Assembly: GCA_964035795.1 (NCBI GenBank)
Contig: OZ038320.1
Span: 3,783,896 to 3,847,895 of the forward strand
Direction: 5' to 3'
Length of the DNA: 64,000 bases
From: Pterobdella sp. o SKG-2022
Taxonomy: Eukaryota > Annelida > Clitellata > Hirudinida > Piscicolidae
Shown: piece after piece, positions 1 to 13,518 of the stretch
How positions within the stretch are numbered: the stretch's first letter is position 1
Layout of the letters: each line of letters opens with the position of its first letter
Translations under genes and position numbers: made by a program
The notes under the pieces: model-generated
The model's database searches: none
Seen by the model: only the letters and a program-made list of their open reading frames with translations
What the model was told of the DNA's origin: nothing

Positions 1-3000
1 TTTGGGCGGTAACTTTTTAATTTGGTTTATCTGTGTTTTATTATAATTGGAACTTGAGTTATTAGAACAATGAATGTTATTTATATTGTTTGAGTTCTCA
101 TCATTGGCGTAGATGGTAGTATCCTGTTCATTAAGACCCAAACGATTTTCACTGTACATTGCTTTGTTGATTTCATCGAAACCATTGAAAATGTTGGTTT
201 TGGAGCCGTTTGGGATAAGTTCATTGACGATGATTTTATCACTGTCGTGATCAAAACTTGTTTCTATCAAGACATTTGGTGCATTGCTTATTGGAGATAA
301 ATCATTGGGAGAAAATTGTGCTGGTCGTCTTCTTACGAAGTTTCTGTATGGGTTGGCTGGGTTGATATCGGTGAGATTTTGATGTATGTTTATAGTGTTG
401 CGATTATAGGCATTGGAAGGATGCATTACATTGTATGATTGAGTAATACGGGAGTTACGAACAAAATGGGATTCGGGTCTTTGTTGAGGACTACATAAGT
501 GGCCATTCGTTGTATTAACGTGACCATTTTGATTTGAGTAGCTATCATAAGCATATTGTGATTTATCATTTAACCTTTTATCATATTTAAATGCTTGACT
601 TTGACTGCCCATTGAATACGTATACCTGTTTCTGTAGGCATCTCCCCCATTTACTAGGACAACTCCTGAGTCATTGGATGAAACAGGATTGTTATCAGGT
701 ACCAATGTGCACCTCGTGTTATCATTGGTTGTTATAACAATACCAGATTGTTTACTAAGCCTACCGCTATCTACATCACTGATGTTATGTGGGTGGCTAA
801 AATGACCATTTAAGGACTGTGGTTGAAAAGATGAAGATAGGCGGTTGTATTGTCTGGATGAGCAGGAGGATGTTGGAGAATGAGGCATGCGTAGAGGGAT
901 GTGGTGAGAAGGATGACGAAACAAGGCATGGATCAACGCTTTATTCTTCTTAACATCAATTGGATCGTAATAACGGTGGATATCTTCTGAAAAATCTACT
1001 ACCACATCAGAATAAAGATTTAAATCGGTCTGAGAAATGACATTCTTTTGAGACTCAATGTCTTTCTTGAAGATCACCCCTCTGTACCCGTAAGTCAAAG
1101 GATCGCATGAAATATTAGTTCTGTATGTGAGAGCATCCCAGTTTACATTGTTTGGATTGCCACTAGTATCATAGTTATAGTAGTGCTGATTGTTATCGTA
1201 ATGTCGAATGCCACACGCACTAAACATCTTGAAAACGTCCCATTTAAGCTCTCTTTCATCACCAAATATTGCAGAAACAAACTGAGTCTTTTTGGTATCT
1301 GGTGATTCATCCACGTTCAAATAAGCCACACCTTCAATGATTGAGTCTCGCTCAACAAATCTATTGCCACTTCTGAGGTACTCAATGGCTCTCTCAGCAG
1401 CATGCCTCCCTACAGTCTCCACTGAAGCTTGATCACTCAACACTGATAACTGGTATTCAAAAATACCAGCTAGCTCCTTACAAGCCTCTTCAGTCACCGA
1501 CCTCACCAAGCCGTGGCATATCTTCAACTGATCCTCCACCTCCTCCAAGCCCCTCAACAAAGGAACCTTGGTTAGTTCTGATAGTGATAACGCTGGAATG
1601 AATGGGGAGTCTGGTGTGAAAAGCTCCAAAGGAATATCTTCATCATGGATGTACTGTTGCAGGTTTATTGGGTCATAACTCACCTCACCATCCTCAATCA
1701 TCCTCTTGTAGGCTATCACAATGGCTGAGAGTTGCACCACTTCTTGGAGGGATGTGTAATAATAATCAACAAACAACTCTTGGAAACTCCTCTCAAACAC
1801 CAATTTATGCCTTTGTATCTTCTCTTCGCATGGAAACACAACACCTGCAAATATTAATACATTTTATTCAACACCTATGAATGCCACGAAATATTATAAA
1901 CAAATCTAACAAGGGAGAAAAATTAATTTAAATTATAAAGCGCGTAAAAATAAAAATTAAATGATTGAAAAACCTTTCAAAATTTCCGCACCACCTTCCA
2001 GCACGACATCTTCCTCAAGGCTTAGTGAGGCATTATACGGGTTGGCCATAGGGTACCTGTATTAGTAAAGCATTTAGAACTAAATCTCAAAAATATCTAA
2101 CTTATAAAACTTCCCATGTAAATATTTCCAACTGAAAAATCACAGCAATAAAAAGGTATCATTATATTCGTTTACATTGTTTCTGAGTACAATAAATTTG
2201 ACATATGGTATATAAAACGTCGACTATAGACTCTTGGTTGACGCCATTACATCCTTACTAAGCGTGGGGTAGTAAATAGAATATATTTATAAAAAAAAAT
2301 TTAACAAAGAGCCTGCAGTAGTAACCTAGGTTGTCTGGACGAAACACTGGTCAAGGTATCAGTACTTTTCCTTAAGGCAGAACTACGCGACCTTTGCAGC
2401 GATCTCGCCTTCTGACACCTTTATAATGAACAATTACATTATATTAATGATGGTTAACTATACGATGAAGTGCTACTCAGAGAAAACTGTAGGTTTTTAA
2501 TAAATTTATCTGAATTATTCGATTGAATATATTTTTGTAGAGCATTTGGGTATTATTTTATATATATATTTTTTGAAGTGAACAATGAAAAAAATTGATA
2601 TTTAAATGAATATATAAATTTACAAAGCTTGCTAATAACAGATGGCGACCTGCATAAAAGGCGCTACTGTTGAGAATTTAAATGGTTTCGAGTTACAGAG
2701 AATATACACAGATTGCTTGTTGGGGCATTGTAGTACTTGATGATATTTTTACAATGTTGATAAATGCTAGCAATGTTTGCGCGTAGTTAGGATAAAATTA
2801 TAATCAAATAGCTAAAAAATCTTTTTAAAATTTTATTTCCTTATTATATGATGAAAAACTTAGATAAATCCAGATTTTACATTGAATTTTTATATGATAT
2901 TGTGGTTCTGAACAAAAGAATTTTCAATTATAAATTTGCATATTGAAATAATGCACTTAAAAGCAATAGCGTTTTAAAGATAAAAATAAATATTCAAAAT

Positions 3001-4572
3001 AAAAACTTTGTGTAGAAATAGCAAGAGTTGTTTGAATGATGAAGAGAACCTTGACAAAAATATAAAAATTTTATTATTTCTCCGCTAACTTTTGCAAAAA
3101 CATTTAAAACAGGTTAAAAGCATAAATGCTTGGCGTTGAAATGAACTCAGTCTTTATTTGAAATTATGCACAATTTGAAATAACCTAAATTAACTGATAA
3201 AAAATATACCTGCAAAATTTTGTGAAATTATCTCTCGAAAACGCAGTATATACCAAGAATTAACAACCCGTTATGCATTAGGTATGCATGACTGTTAATA
3301 AATTAACTGAAAGAACAATGAACCCTAATCAAAACAAACATTATGGCTTTAATCCTGATTGGTTTAACCAACAAATGTTGATATACCTCAAAAATAAAAT
3401 GGAACAATAGCAAAGGTTTTTAGCTGGTTAAAACATTGAAACGTCAAAATACATCTAAATTAAATACAGAACACACACACACACCTTTGAATAGTTGAAT
3501 GCCTGTCTGAGATGGAATCCCTGTTTTTCTTGTACACCTTTAATAAAAAAATGATCTCGTGATATTGTGTTATATTTTTGCATATTATATAGGTTTGAGT
3601 AATTTATTTCTCCATGTGTAAGTATTTAAATCCTCTTTCAACCCATCAGACTTATCCTCTTTTGTTACGTTTTCGTTGCTGATGAAAAAGAATTTCAAGG
3701 TAAGACTACACAAATATTATCAAACGTCAATCTTAATTATATTCTTCATAAGAAATAATTAAATATTTTATGTGTAGAAACATATATAAACTTAAGTAAA
3801 AAAAATTTAAACTAGCATTACACCTCCTTCCATATCAGCATGTCTCAATGCTGAAGTAAGGATGCAGTTTACTTCACATAAATAACGATTTATAAATTGC
3901 GTTTAAAGAATGCAACCAATGATATTGGAAACTAGTTTTCAAAGCTTGTTCAGACTAGCTTCCAACGGAAAAAATATATGAATTCAAGATTCGCCGTTCG
4001 CACATTAGAACAATTTTGACTGGTTCTTATCAACTTAGACCATACATCTAGCCAAACAGCAATGATAACGAAATGCCAGTTTGTTGATAACTGTCATCGG
4101 AGCCTACTGTATATAATATGAATAATAAAATAGCCTGTAACTAAAGGCCGCTAAAATGCATATAATTCAATGTTAAACTAAGCATAGAAAAGAATATAAA
4201 ATGATAAAAATGTCTTAAGAATTGAATAAAACAAATAGAAGGTATAAGAACCTTGATATCGACTTGTTGGTCAGGCATGATGATGCAACTGAGCTGTTTG
4301 TTTCCAAGGGGGTCTGTGGGCGGGTTCGATGGAGATTTGAAAACTGAAGGCGTGTAGGACAAGGAACTGAGATCGTCGGCTAAGTTATCCGAACTTTTTG
4401 AACGTTTTTTATCTTTTTGTTTTTTTCTTTTTGTACCATTACTTATTTCTGTGTCTTTGTGGATGTTGGTGGTTGAAAGATTTTTGTTTTTGAATGATTT
4501 CCTGTGCTTATTTTGCGGTTCAACCACCTGAGTATGGTCGTCTGCTCTGATCACAGAATTCTTGTTACCCAT
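1..4572 (-). CDS. Unrecognised protein with predicted N-myristoylation, 3' end beyond the window
   Basis: The gene model has four exons on the minus strand: 4572-4252, 3537-3485, 2056-1974 and 1844-1, with all joins in phase. It gives at least 767 residues and is still open at the window edge. I start at the ATG at 4572 because it gives MGNKNS, a good N-myristoylation consensus (Gly2, Ser6), and a nearby upstream in-frame codon is only TTG. Residues 1-107 are basic and low in complexity, with a lysine-rich KRKKQKDKKRSK tract. About residues 150-350 look like a folded helical region, including a DYYYTSLQEVVQL segment. The rest is rich in Asn, Ser and His and is probably disordered. I do not recognise the family and assign no function. 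A membrane-attached scaffold or signalling protein is an inference from the N-terminus only. Confidence 0.7.
2220..2430. other. GC-richer block inside an intron, possibly an old repeat insertion
   Basis: Within the AT-rich intron between exons 2 and 3 of the leftmost gene, about 200 bp have clearly higher GC content and mixed sequence. No open frame, terminal repeat or target duplication could be seen. An old SINE or MITE is one explanation. Genome-wide copy number would decide. Confidence 0.2.
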
Positions 4573-4619
4573 GATCACCAAAGCCTCTATTCCGTAAACC
4601 TGATGGGCTAAAAATAATC

Positions 4620-7600
4620 AATATTAATTAAATTATATTAATTAAAAATTATGATAATTTATTGAATAGTTATCAATTTGATATATACTGTTTTTGTGGT
4701 AAACCAAAGTTCGAAACTAGATTAGTATCAACTCAAGTTATAATTAAGAAAACCCGCCCAGTAAAATACTTGAAAAGACGAGAGTGACGCATATAATCAC
4801 AACTTCAAGGTTACAAAATCTTATCATTGAGATTATTTATATGGTGGCTGTTCACTTTATAATTTCTCTTTGGATCTTTACACAAAGAAAGCAAACAAAA
4901 TGGGATTTGAATATTTAAATGCATCAAAGAAAGTTATTTAGCGTGTGCTGACACTAAATTCATGGGAATTGATTCACCTTGGTTTGAATGCTTGATACTT
5001 CTTAGATATGTAAGTTTATCTAGAAGCTTAAATAATCAAGTCTATTTGTTTGTAGTGGTTATATTCATATGAATAGTTACATCATAACAATAACATGCCG
5101 ACATATAATGAAGCGTTTTGTGCTTGTCAAAATTTTCAAGCTAACAATTACATCGGAAGATTCAAAGTTGTATTATAAAGGGTACATACGTTGGAGGATA
5201 TAACAATAAAGACGCTGTTAAAAGCAAAAGAAATTTTATACATACTAAAACAATAAAAATATTAAACAGAAAAAAATATAAGATAATAAAAACTAATAAA
5301 ATCAGAAAAAACTAACAATTAAAATACATTCAAATACAAAAATTCACGAAATAATAATAAAAAAAAACAAAATATTGCCCTTAATCAACCAAGGCAAAGT
5401 TCCTAGCGATGAAACTAATGTTAAAACTTTATTAAGAGTGAAACAAAATCATTGTCATTTACGATAGCCAATTGAGGTGGTTATGAAGGTAATTAAAGAT
5501 CAATGAGCTTGTAATCAAGCAGCTTCTCAACTGATACAACGTATCATTAGCTATTTCGAATTGAAAATTAGAGATTTCAATACTAAATGTATTGAAAAAT
5601 AAAAATATTCCAAAAATTTTGATACATTATGAATGTATTGCAAAAATTTCTGTTTCAATAACCTCAGAATATATTTTAATTATTCAGGGTAAATTATATT
5701 CAATACATTCAATCTATGTTATATATGTGATGAATACGATGCGATTTTCTCAATTATATATCTAAACATCTATTTTAAAACCATGAATAATGAGAATGAT
5801 TTTCACAAAAAAATTTTGATAGTGTAAAAATAAATCACAGATGAAACATAAGAAGTTCAATAATAAAGTGAAATACAAAGACGGTTTTAGTGTTAAAGAG
5901 AAACACAAGGCTTAACGAAATTTATTGAGAGAACCGAGCTTTAAAACGACGTTTATAGCCTTATTGACGTAAAACCTCCCAATTTTTAATGCATTTTAGA
6001 CAATAAGACTCATAAATAATTTGTTGAAGGCATCATGCGAATTTCGGTAATTTTTATACGTTGCGAAAAAATTTAAAATCAAGAAAATAATTTTTTTATC
6101 GATAGTAGTGATTGAAAAGAATAATTTTAAAAATAGCAGTGTAATAAAAATTAATATATGAATAATGATAAAAAATAAAGTAACTTAAATATGATTTATA
6201 ATTGTCCCAGCAGTATAAACTGAATTATAAAATATGAACAGAAATATACTTAGTAAAGTACTGAGACAAAATAAAACAAAGATTATACACATAAACTTTT
6301 ATATAGAATTACAATGATAACAAAACTAAAATGGGAATCATTAATACTTGATCCTGCACTATTGAGTGCTATCTGAATAAAAACTTAGTCATATTTTTCA
6401 CTAAAATTCTACCACTTAATGACGCTATTTGAACTTGATAACTTGAGAAAACTTAATGGATTCTAACGAGAGTGAAGACTTAAAAATAAAGTTCATATAA
6501 ATTTATTTGCTCCTTCTATAATGACACATCATGAGTTCATTGAAAAGCACTTCAGAGTAAGGCTTAACGGATATTATTATTAAGTTCGATGAGTCTAAAA
6601 AGAAAAGTATAAAAACTGCGTAAAGATTTCAATTAAATGTACTAAAACAGTACAAAGCTTTTCATAAGACCAAGTCACATTATCAAGGACCTGATGTCTA
6701 TTAGTATCAATTAAATCAAATGCACAAAATTTTATCCTATAATTAAGGTGGCTGATTTAAGATCGGTTCCAAACATTATTAATGGTGTACAGGTATGTGA
6801 CCTAGGTATTGTCTCGACTCCTCGTCATCTCTTAAGATCTGTGTCGATTAGCCTGGTATTCATTCTCTTTTGCATTTGAATATGTGATCAATATAGATAC
6901 TGTCCTCCGTAATTTATTACAATTTATCTAATTTTGTCATGCAACTTTCTATGTTCATATCATATTTCCACCTATTCATCATTAGAGCATATAACATTAT
7001 TCATCACTTATAGGTTGAAATCACTCACATCCAAACACACTAACAATTTTACATAGTTTCAATCTTGCATGTTTAAATCACCATTGCCTAACATTTTAAC
7101 GTAGAAAATACATAGATCCCTTATACACAAAGGCAATTTAAATAAAGACGGCGAGACTAATAATTTACGTTCCACTCAAGATATCTTTTCGAAATAACAC
7201 AAACAATTTTGTCTAGTAAACGAATAAAAGAAATTTAACTGCGCAAAAAATGTATATCACCAAGAAATAAATTTTATTTGACATCGAGTATAAAGTTACC
7301 TCAGCAAATAAAGCTGAAAGCATGTGAAAAAAAAATTGTACAGCAAATATAACATAGATAAGGTGAAATACACGTATATGTATATTTCCCGGGTTATAGA
7401 GTTCAAACAAATTTGATGCATTCATTTATCTGTACTAAGGCACATTTTACCCATCCATTCATTCAACCATCCGAGCCATATGTCATTTTGTTTATAGCTC
7501 TTTCTCTAACTGTTGTTTTTGAAGCAATTCAAAGTTTAAATTATTCGTCTTTATGAGTTTGAACATGCTCGCACCAAAGTATTTCGCTAATTAGTTCCAT

Positions 7601-9633
7601 AAACATATAACCCCTTACTAGAGTTTGTTTTTATACAAAACAGTGATAAATAATATTTCTAGGTAACGCAAATACTCAGGTAGTCCTACAATAAATATAA
7701 AGACAATTTTTATTAACGATGATAGGTATAATAGAGTGTTGATGTGTGTCGTAAAGGTTAACAAGACAAAGATATAAAATTGACTAAGTGAATTTAGTGA
7801 TAACAAATTTAAATTAATAGTATTAAATAACTCATAAAAAACTGCAAATTAATGAATTTATAAATTTTAGATGAATTACGAAGAAATTTAATTGCGTAGT
7901 AAATTTATCGAAGCATACTAAAATAAGCATAAACGTGGCTTTTATGCTAAGAATAGAGTCAATAATTCTATGAAATATCTTTATCATTAACACAAACACA
8001 ATCATTCAACACTAAAAAGATAACACGAAATAAGATGAAGATTATTCTTTCATTTAAACATAATACATTGTAAATTGATAGAAAGCAATTAACCCGAACA
8101 AAACCAATTCAACTTATAGTTCAAACTAATGATGAATAACGTGTAATCCACGAAGAGCCCACTCAATGGATAACAATAATGTATTGAGCTCCACTATATG
8201 AGCGTACTCACTTTTAGTAATGGAACTAGCTTACCTGCATGAATGGTCTCTTGATTAACATAATTCAAATGAAAGCTCTATTATTAATAATACCACACTT
8301 GTATGTTCCCCTTTAATCTATATTCATTTATTGATATTAATTCGTAAACTCGTTCAGTTTCATGTTTTTTTTTGCCCCAATTTCCAATGTTGCGATATTT
8401 GAAAATTTACGTTCTAACCCACCTTAGGGAAACAAGATCGGCAATAAAAAGCACTTGATTGATTTGATATTTAAAGTATTTATTGGTTTTTAAACTATAA
8501 TAAATATTAATTTTAAGTTGCTTGGTATAAAGTTGGAACTGAGACCAACTATGAATTACCTTGATGATTCATCATAACCACCATTAAGATATTGCAGTAA
8601 AACATAAAGTTATACAATTAAGTAGGGTTAGAGACTGTACAATTAACATGACTGCAAGAATTATGGTTGAAATATTTTATTTTAGATAATTAGGTAAAAG
8701 GTGATTCATGTTCAAAGCTCATAAATTCAACTTATCTCTTAATCAAAGTTTGATTGTATTATCATCAGATCTGTATACAAAAAATAATGAAATAAATCAA
8801 ATCTAGAATGCTCTGAATGTATAAAGAATATGATGACCAATAATAGACTAAGAATCAAAAAGTGATCATGGGTCTTTATAGAAACTAAGGTAAAAATAAA
8901 ACCAAGTTGAAAAACTTATTTTGAGATAATAGAAACAATTTATATTAAAATATTATGATGGAAAATCTATCTGCTAAAGTGTAAAATGAAAAAACAACTT
9001 GAAGATAAGAAATTTAAACATTTAATACTGAAAGGTTTTTATTGATTCACTAACACTATGTGTGGGAATAGAACTTTATCAAAAGAAATAATTGATTTAT
9101 CATGATGTTGAACACAACAAAGCCATTGCATTAATAGAAAGTGAATTTTTATTATGTATCAATTTTTTCTGTAGAAAGTAAATAGTTAACTTTAGTATCG
9201 AATTCTATTTAATACTTTAAACAGTATGCCTGAAAGCTATAAATTCAGAGATACTTATAAAAAAAAGATAAGTTTGAAAAATAAATATTCAAGTTTTGTG
9301 TAGAATAATGTCTTGCTGTGTTTACAAATAGCGTCTGTGCAGCCAAGACAATGAATCACATAAATTCACAACAAACTTCTCAGTGAAATATTGAATTTCA
9401 ATCAATATTTCGCGACTTAAGCAATTAATTCCTTTGTTAAAATAATACCTGAAAGATATTATAAAGTTATGAATTTTTCAGATAGCTATGATTAATACAT
9501 TATGAACTTTCTTGCAATCCATTTCAAATAAAGCAATAGAACTTCCCGCGGTTAAAATTTGAAAGAAATTTTGATGAAAAATTGAAATATATGATAAATA
9601 ATTATTAATAAGTACAAAAAATTGAACACTCAC
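4620..9633. other. AT-rich stretch without a recognisable gene
   Basis: About 5 kb of very AT-rich sequence. The open frames here (for example 7213-7425 and 7618-7806, minus) are short and hydrophobic, as expected from T-rich DNA read by chance. It most likely is the first intron or 5' region of the minus-strand gene at 1-4572. I see no RNA gene and no clear transposon. A slightly more GC-rich patch lies at about 6765-6870. Confidence 0.5.
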
Positions 9634-9720
9634 CTAATAAGATGAAATGAACCGGTCAAGACTACGAACAAAAAGTAAAAAATTTTAAAGCACTCCAAAC
9701 ACTGGTTTCGTTGTGCGTTT
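9634..9720 (-). other. Possible 5' untranslated exon of the minus-strand gene at 1-4572
   Basis: On the minus strand a strong donor site (TTAG then GTGAGT) ends here, and the coding exon at 4572 is preceded by an acceptor-like TTTTTAG near 4614. A second donor-like site (CAG then GTAAGC) ends at about 8236. These would fit one or two untranslated exons and place the promoter near 9.7 kb. There is no transcript evidence, and the upstream limit of this exon is a guess. Confidence 0.25.
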
Positions 9721-10635
9721 GATATATATAGCTTGGAGAATAGGAATCATGTAAATAACAATAATTCTGTCTATAAGCTATTTTCTAAGAAAAATTTGTA
9801 TTTATAGTTATTATAAATTAAAATTTTTTAATTTATTAATGAAAATGATATTTTTAATTTTTTTCACTAAAAAATTTTGAAATCGCACAATGAATTAAAT
9901 CAGCATGATATAGAGATTAAATCCAAAGAACAATTATAAATATTTTTTTCATTGATATAATTCGGAACTACTTTTGTTAAAAACTATAAAACACTTGCTT
10001 TCTTGGCACCATCCATCACAACAGACACGCGAATAACTTTGAAGTAACTCAATGCTTTGTATGTTCTCATCTAACCTACTTTCTTTCTATGAAAACTTTT
10101 GATACAAAAAAAGTTCATTTCGGTTTTCCCATAATTTTAAAAACAATCAAAAGAAAAATTTCAAATTCTTAGTTTGTTCTTGAAATAATAAAGCTTAAGA
10201 AATTCAATAAAAAAAATTAATTTTATATTAGAAAAATATAATAAACTTATTTGACAGTAAGTTTTTGTTAAATAAATATAATATTAGAATTAAATAATAT
10301 TTTTTTGTTACGATTGCGTCATTTTGCGGGAGTTTCTGTATTGTCGTATATCAAAATCATGGGGTTTTCTTCAAAAAGGAGAGTTTCTGGTAACATAATA
10401 AGGTCAAACAAACTAATAAAAAAGAATTATGCAAAAGCTATTATTATTACTTGAAGTTTTAATAAAATATACATATTTTTTAGGTAACAGTACTTATGTA
10501 TTGCGTTATCATTTTAAATATTTAACTTCAGCCTATAAATAAAAAAGTTAAAATGCGATTTTTAAGAAAAATTAAAGAAACTTTCTGAAAAACCCAATCA
10601 ATTATCTATTTGAGAGCATAGTTATTAGTGAATCG

Positions 10636-11620
10636 ATTGACAAATGTAGACAAACTGATCATTGTTGGAGGTAGTGGTAGTGGCAAAACAACACAAATTC
10701 CAAAAGCAGGAATAATTATTTAAAAGTTTAATAAATAATATAATTTATGTATGTCTTAAAATCTTTTTTCTGAATTAATGAAACAAGTTTTTCATTACAT
10801 TTATGAGGCAAACCTCAACAAGCATAAATGCATACCTGTCACTCAACCTAGAAGAGTGGCAGCCATATCACATTAGCTACCAGAGTTGCAGTTGGAATGG
10901 GATCTCAATAAAGTTACTTTTAAAAGTTATATAATACCTTTACATATATAAACACAGTTACTCTATTAGATAAGTTGATTACCATGTAATATTTGATTAC
11001 ATGATATTTGATCAAATGAAGATCATCTTCTTGCCTTATGAAATGTTGTTAAGAGAAGCTACAGATGAACCTTCACTTCAAAAGTATGGCATATATTATC
11101 ATCATCACAAATTTGTATGAATGAAAAATTTTAAACGTGTTTAGATATTTTATTTTCAAAAATTTATGGATTTATAATTTAATGTCTCACAAAATGTTGC
11201 CAACTTTATATTCTCATCATGTCATTTAGATTTTATTCTTTGATGGCTTTAGAAATTGGTCTTGATCAGAGCAAAATGAATAAAAAAGCCATTAAAAAAT
11301 CAATATATAAGTAGCTTAAATGAAATTGTTAGGTGGTATATGTACTTTTAAAAGTTTTCAGCAAAAAAGTAGAAAAGTTTCCATCAGGCTGAACTCTCAA
11401 AGGCTAACAAGTCTGCTATAAGAGTCTTGAAACTGATCTTTTTTCTCTTATAAACGTTGTCTAGTTTCTGTTTCTATGTTACCAAAGCTAAAAATTGATG
11501 CATAATTCACTATTATAAATACCTATAATTAAAAGGTATGGAGTGATCATGAAAGGACAGTGGAATCTAATGTTCTCTTCATAATTTTTAAGAAAGCATG
11601 CAACATTAGAAAAGGGAAAT
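10636..11620 (+). pseudogene. Broken, intron-containing duplicate of the DHX33-like helicase gene (exons for motifs I to II)
   Basis: Four blocks match exons 3 to 6 of the intact gene at 13519-21170, in the same order and strand. They are a P-loop block (near 10640-10710, reading GGSGSGKT against GETGSGKT), a block near 10805-10910 that keeps TQPRRVAA, one near 11020-11090 and one near 11535-11620. Intron sequence lies between the blocks, so this is a DNA-level duplication and not a retrocopy. The second block has a 2-nt insertion. The fourth lacks 16 nt that encode most of the DEAH box in the parent gene. No later exons were found. It cannot encode a helicase. Confidence 0.85.
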
Positions 11621-11816
11621 TCGAACTTTGTAAACACTTAGTAAAGTTTAAGTTGAGGTGAAGTTTAAAAAATCTATTTGCCATTTTGAACGGCATTAAT
11701 GCAAGAATTGAAAAATTCTTTGATGTTCTCAATCAATCACAAACTGATAATTTACTTTTTACCGTTTTTCAAAACCTTGATCATTTATATCTAAACTTTC
11801 CATAAATGGTATAGTT

Positions 11817-12113
11817 TTGGATCAAGACAATGATTATGATACCATCACCATACTACTGCAAAGATGGTGCATCCACTCTTCTATATTGAATTTGATGGTT
11901 CCAAAATCGGGATCGTATCTGAAATATATCTGGCTCAAAAAGTCAAAACTGTGTGATTTATCACTTGAGCCTTTAAAAGCATTAGTATATCATAAAGATG
12001 GCACATGGGGAACACCACTCGAAGATGAGTCTTGTATGTCCATCTTTGGAAGCATGCCTTTTTTTAAAGACGCTTATGATTGTGACTCAGCTTTTTGTGT
12101 ATTTAGCTCATGA
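11817..12113 (+). CDS. Open frame of 98 codons, doubtful gene
   Basis: An ATG-to-stop frame whose product (starting MDQDNDYDTI) has a mixed, protein-like composition that is unusual for random frames in this AT-rich area. It lies between the helicase pseudogene and the intact helicase gene. I recognise no domain and see no convincing splice partners. It may be a remnant of another duplicated exon or chance. Confidence 0.15.
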   Translation: MDQDNDYDTITILLQRWCIHSSILNLMVPKSGSYLKYIWLKKSKLCDLSLEPLKALVYHKDGTWGTPLEDESCMSIFGSMPFFKDAYDCDSAFCVFSS

Positions 12114-12789
12114 CTAGTCACTTGAAACTTTGTTTACCTATAGTTACCTTGTTTTTAACATTAAAAAAACTTGATCAGCTACAATAAAGGTTTTTAAAGC
12201 ATTAAATCAAAAAATATTGAGTAATTTGAACAATAAAAAGTCTTAATGACGAACAAATCTTCGTAGAAATGATAGAAAATTATAAAATAACATCAATATT
12301 TCTCATAAAAAAACACTCGAGTTTAAATTATTTTATTATCATTGCACTAAACAGATTTATAACAATAAGTAATTCATTTAGCAATTTATATACAAGTTTC
12401 GGAAGGTTGAAAAAAATTGCTACCCCAAGAATTAAAATTTTCTTTCCGTAAGTTAGTTTCGATTCATTATACTTGTTATAAATGGGCGGTAAGGAAGAGA
12501 GGGAGTCTGGAGGTTTGTCTACTTCTGTTACAGCAAATTCGAAACACATAAAAACTGATTGGATGACGAGCCACTATGGAATAGCTTGAGTTCTGACACT
12601 TGAAATTATGTGAGTTGGTCTGAAACTATCTTTGTTCTCTGTGTATGCAAGTTATTAACATCTGACTTGAAATAAAAATTTTAAGTTTTATTCATAAAAA
12701 TTTCCATAATTAACTGAAAATACAATTAAGTGATGTAGCTTTCTTAATTCCTTCATCTTCTTCTCTGTCTTAGTAATTGACTAAATACC

Positions 12790-13350
12790 AATTTAAAAAA
12801 CTCATAGTTGAAGAAGTTCTGGCCTTCCTCTTTTCTCATCCGGGCTGGAAACCGGCAATGGTGAAGTTACCTGGCACTGCCTGCTTTGATGATAGATGCA
12901 GCTGGTGGGATCTGCTGAGAAAACTGATAAGTGTACAGAATTGGGAAGCGTACAAAACTGGTAGGTGTACAGGACTAATGGGTGTACAGGATTGGTAAGA
13001 AAATAAGTCCGTTAGAAAGACAACCTCGCGAGCACTCCAATGAACTTTAGTTAGAAGGTTAATGTCGCCACGGAAGTCGGTCTTCTTTTTCTTAAAGACC
13101 TTAATTAAGCGTCGAAAACCAGATTTGTTGCGTGAGCCTCGTCCCAGTACTATTCATACTTCTCAAATATCTCGTGCCTTTCTCTCAATTTTCCTCGATT
13201 TGTTTTGCCAACTTTTTTTACTTTCACGTATGAGCTTGTCCGGATACTCCAACGACCTCTTTTTTCGTAAGACGATCCAAACAGGCTACTCACCACATCT
13301 TTTAGTTTCGGAGAAGCTTGCTGGTTATTCTTGGCTAATGTTACAGACCT
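12790..13350. other. Compositionally distinct block, possible decayed transposon
   Basis: About 560 bp with noticeably more GC than the flanks. It holds two short plus-strand frames (12777-12998 and 13062-13352) with tryptophan- and arginine-rich products that match nothing I know. A short 17-bp tandem repeat lies inside. No terminal repeats or target duplications were identified. Probably a decayed mobile element or a local duplication. Confidence 0.3.
12925..12992 (+). repeat. Four-copy 17-bp tandem repeat
   Basis: Four consecutive 17-bp units share a core close to GTGTACAGGA (variants GCGTACAAAA and GTGTACAGAA). The units differ at several positions, so the array is not recent. Confidence 0.6.
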
Positions 13351-13518
13351 GACTTTGAATACTTATATAATTATGTTCTAATATAAGTTTTAATAATAAA
13401 ATGAAATTTCCAAAATTTTTTTCCAATTATAGAAGAGTAATCATAAAAACCCGTATGCATCAGCACAAGTCAGATGTTGTATCAAAAAAAAAAGCAGTAT
13501 AATCAGTGATCGACAAGC

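Noticed and set aside
4141..4581. A 146-codon minus-strand frame taken as a complete gene
   Set aside because: Its last part is intron read past a donor at 4252, and it starts at a TTG nine nucleotides before the better ATG.
7213..7806. Two short hydrophobic frames as membrane peptides
   Set aside because: T-rich DNA gives Phe- and Leu-rich frames by chance; no splice, start context or similarity supports them.
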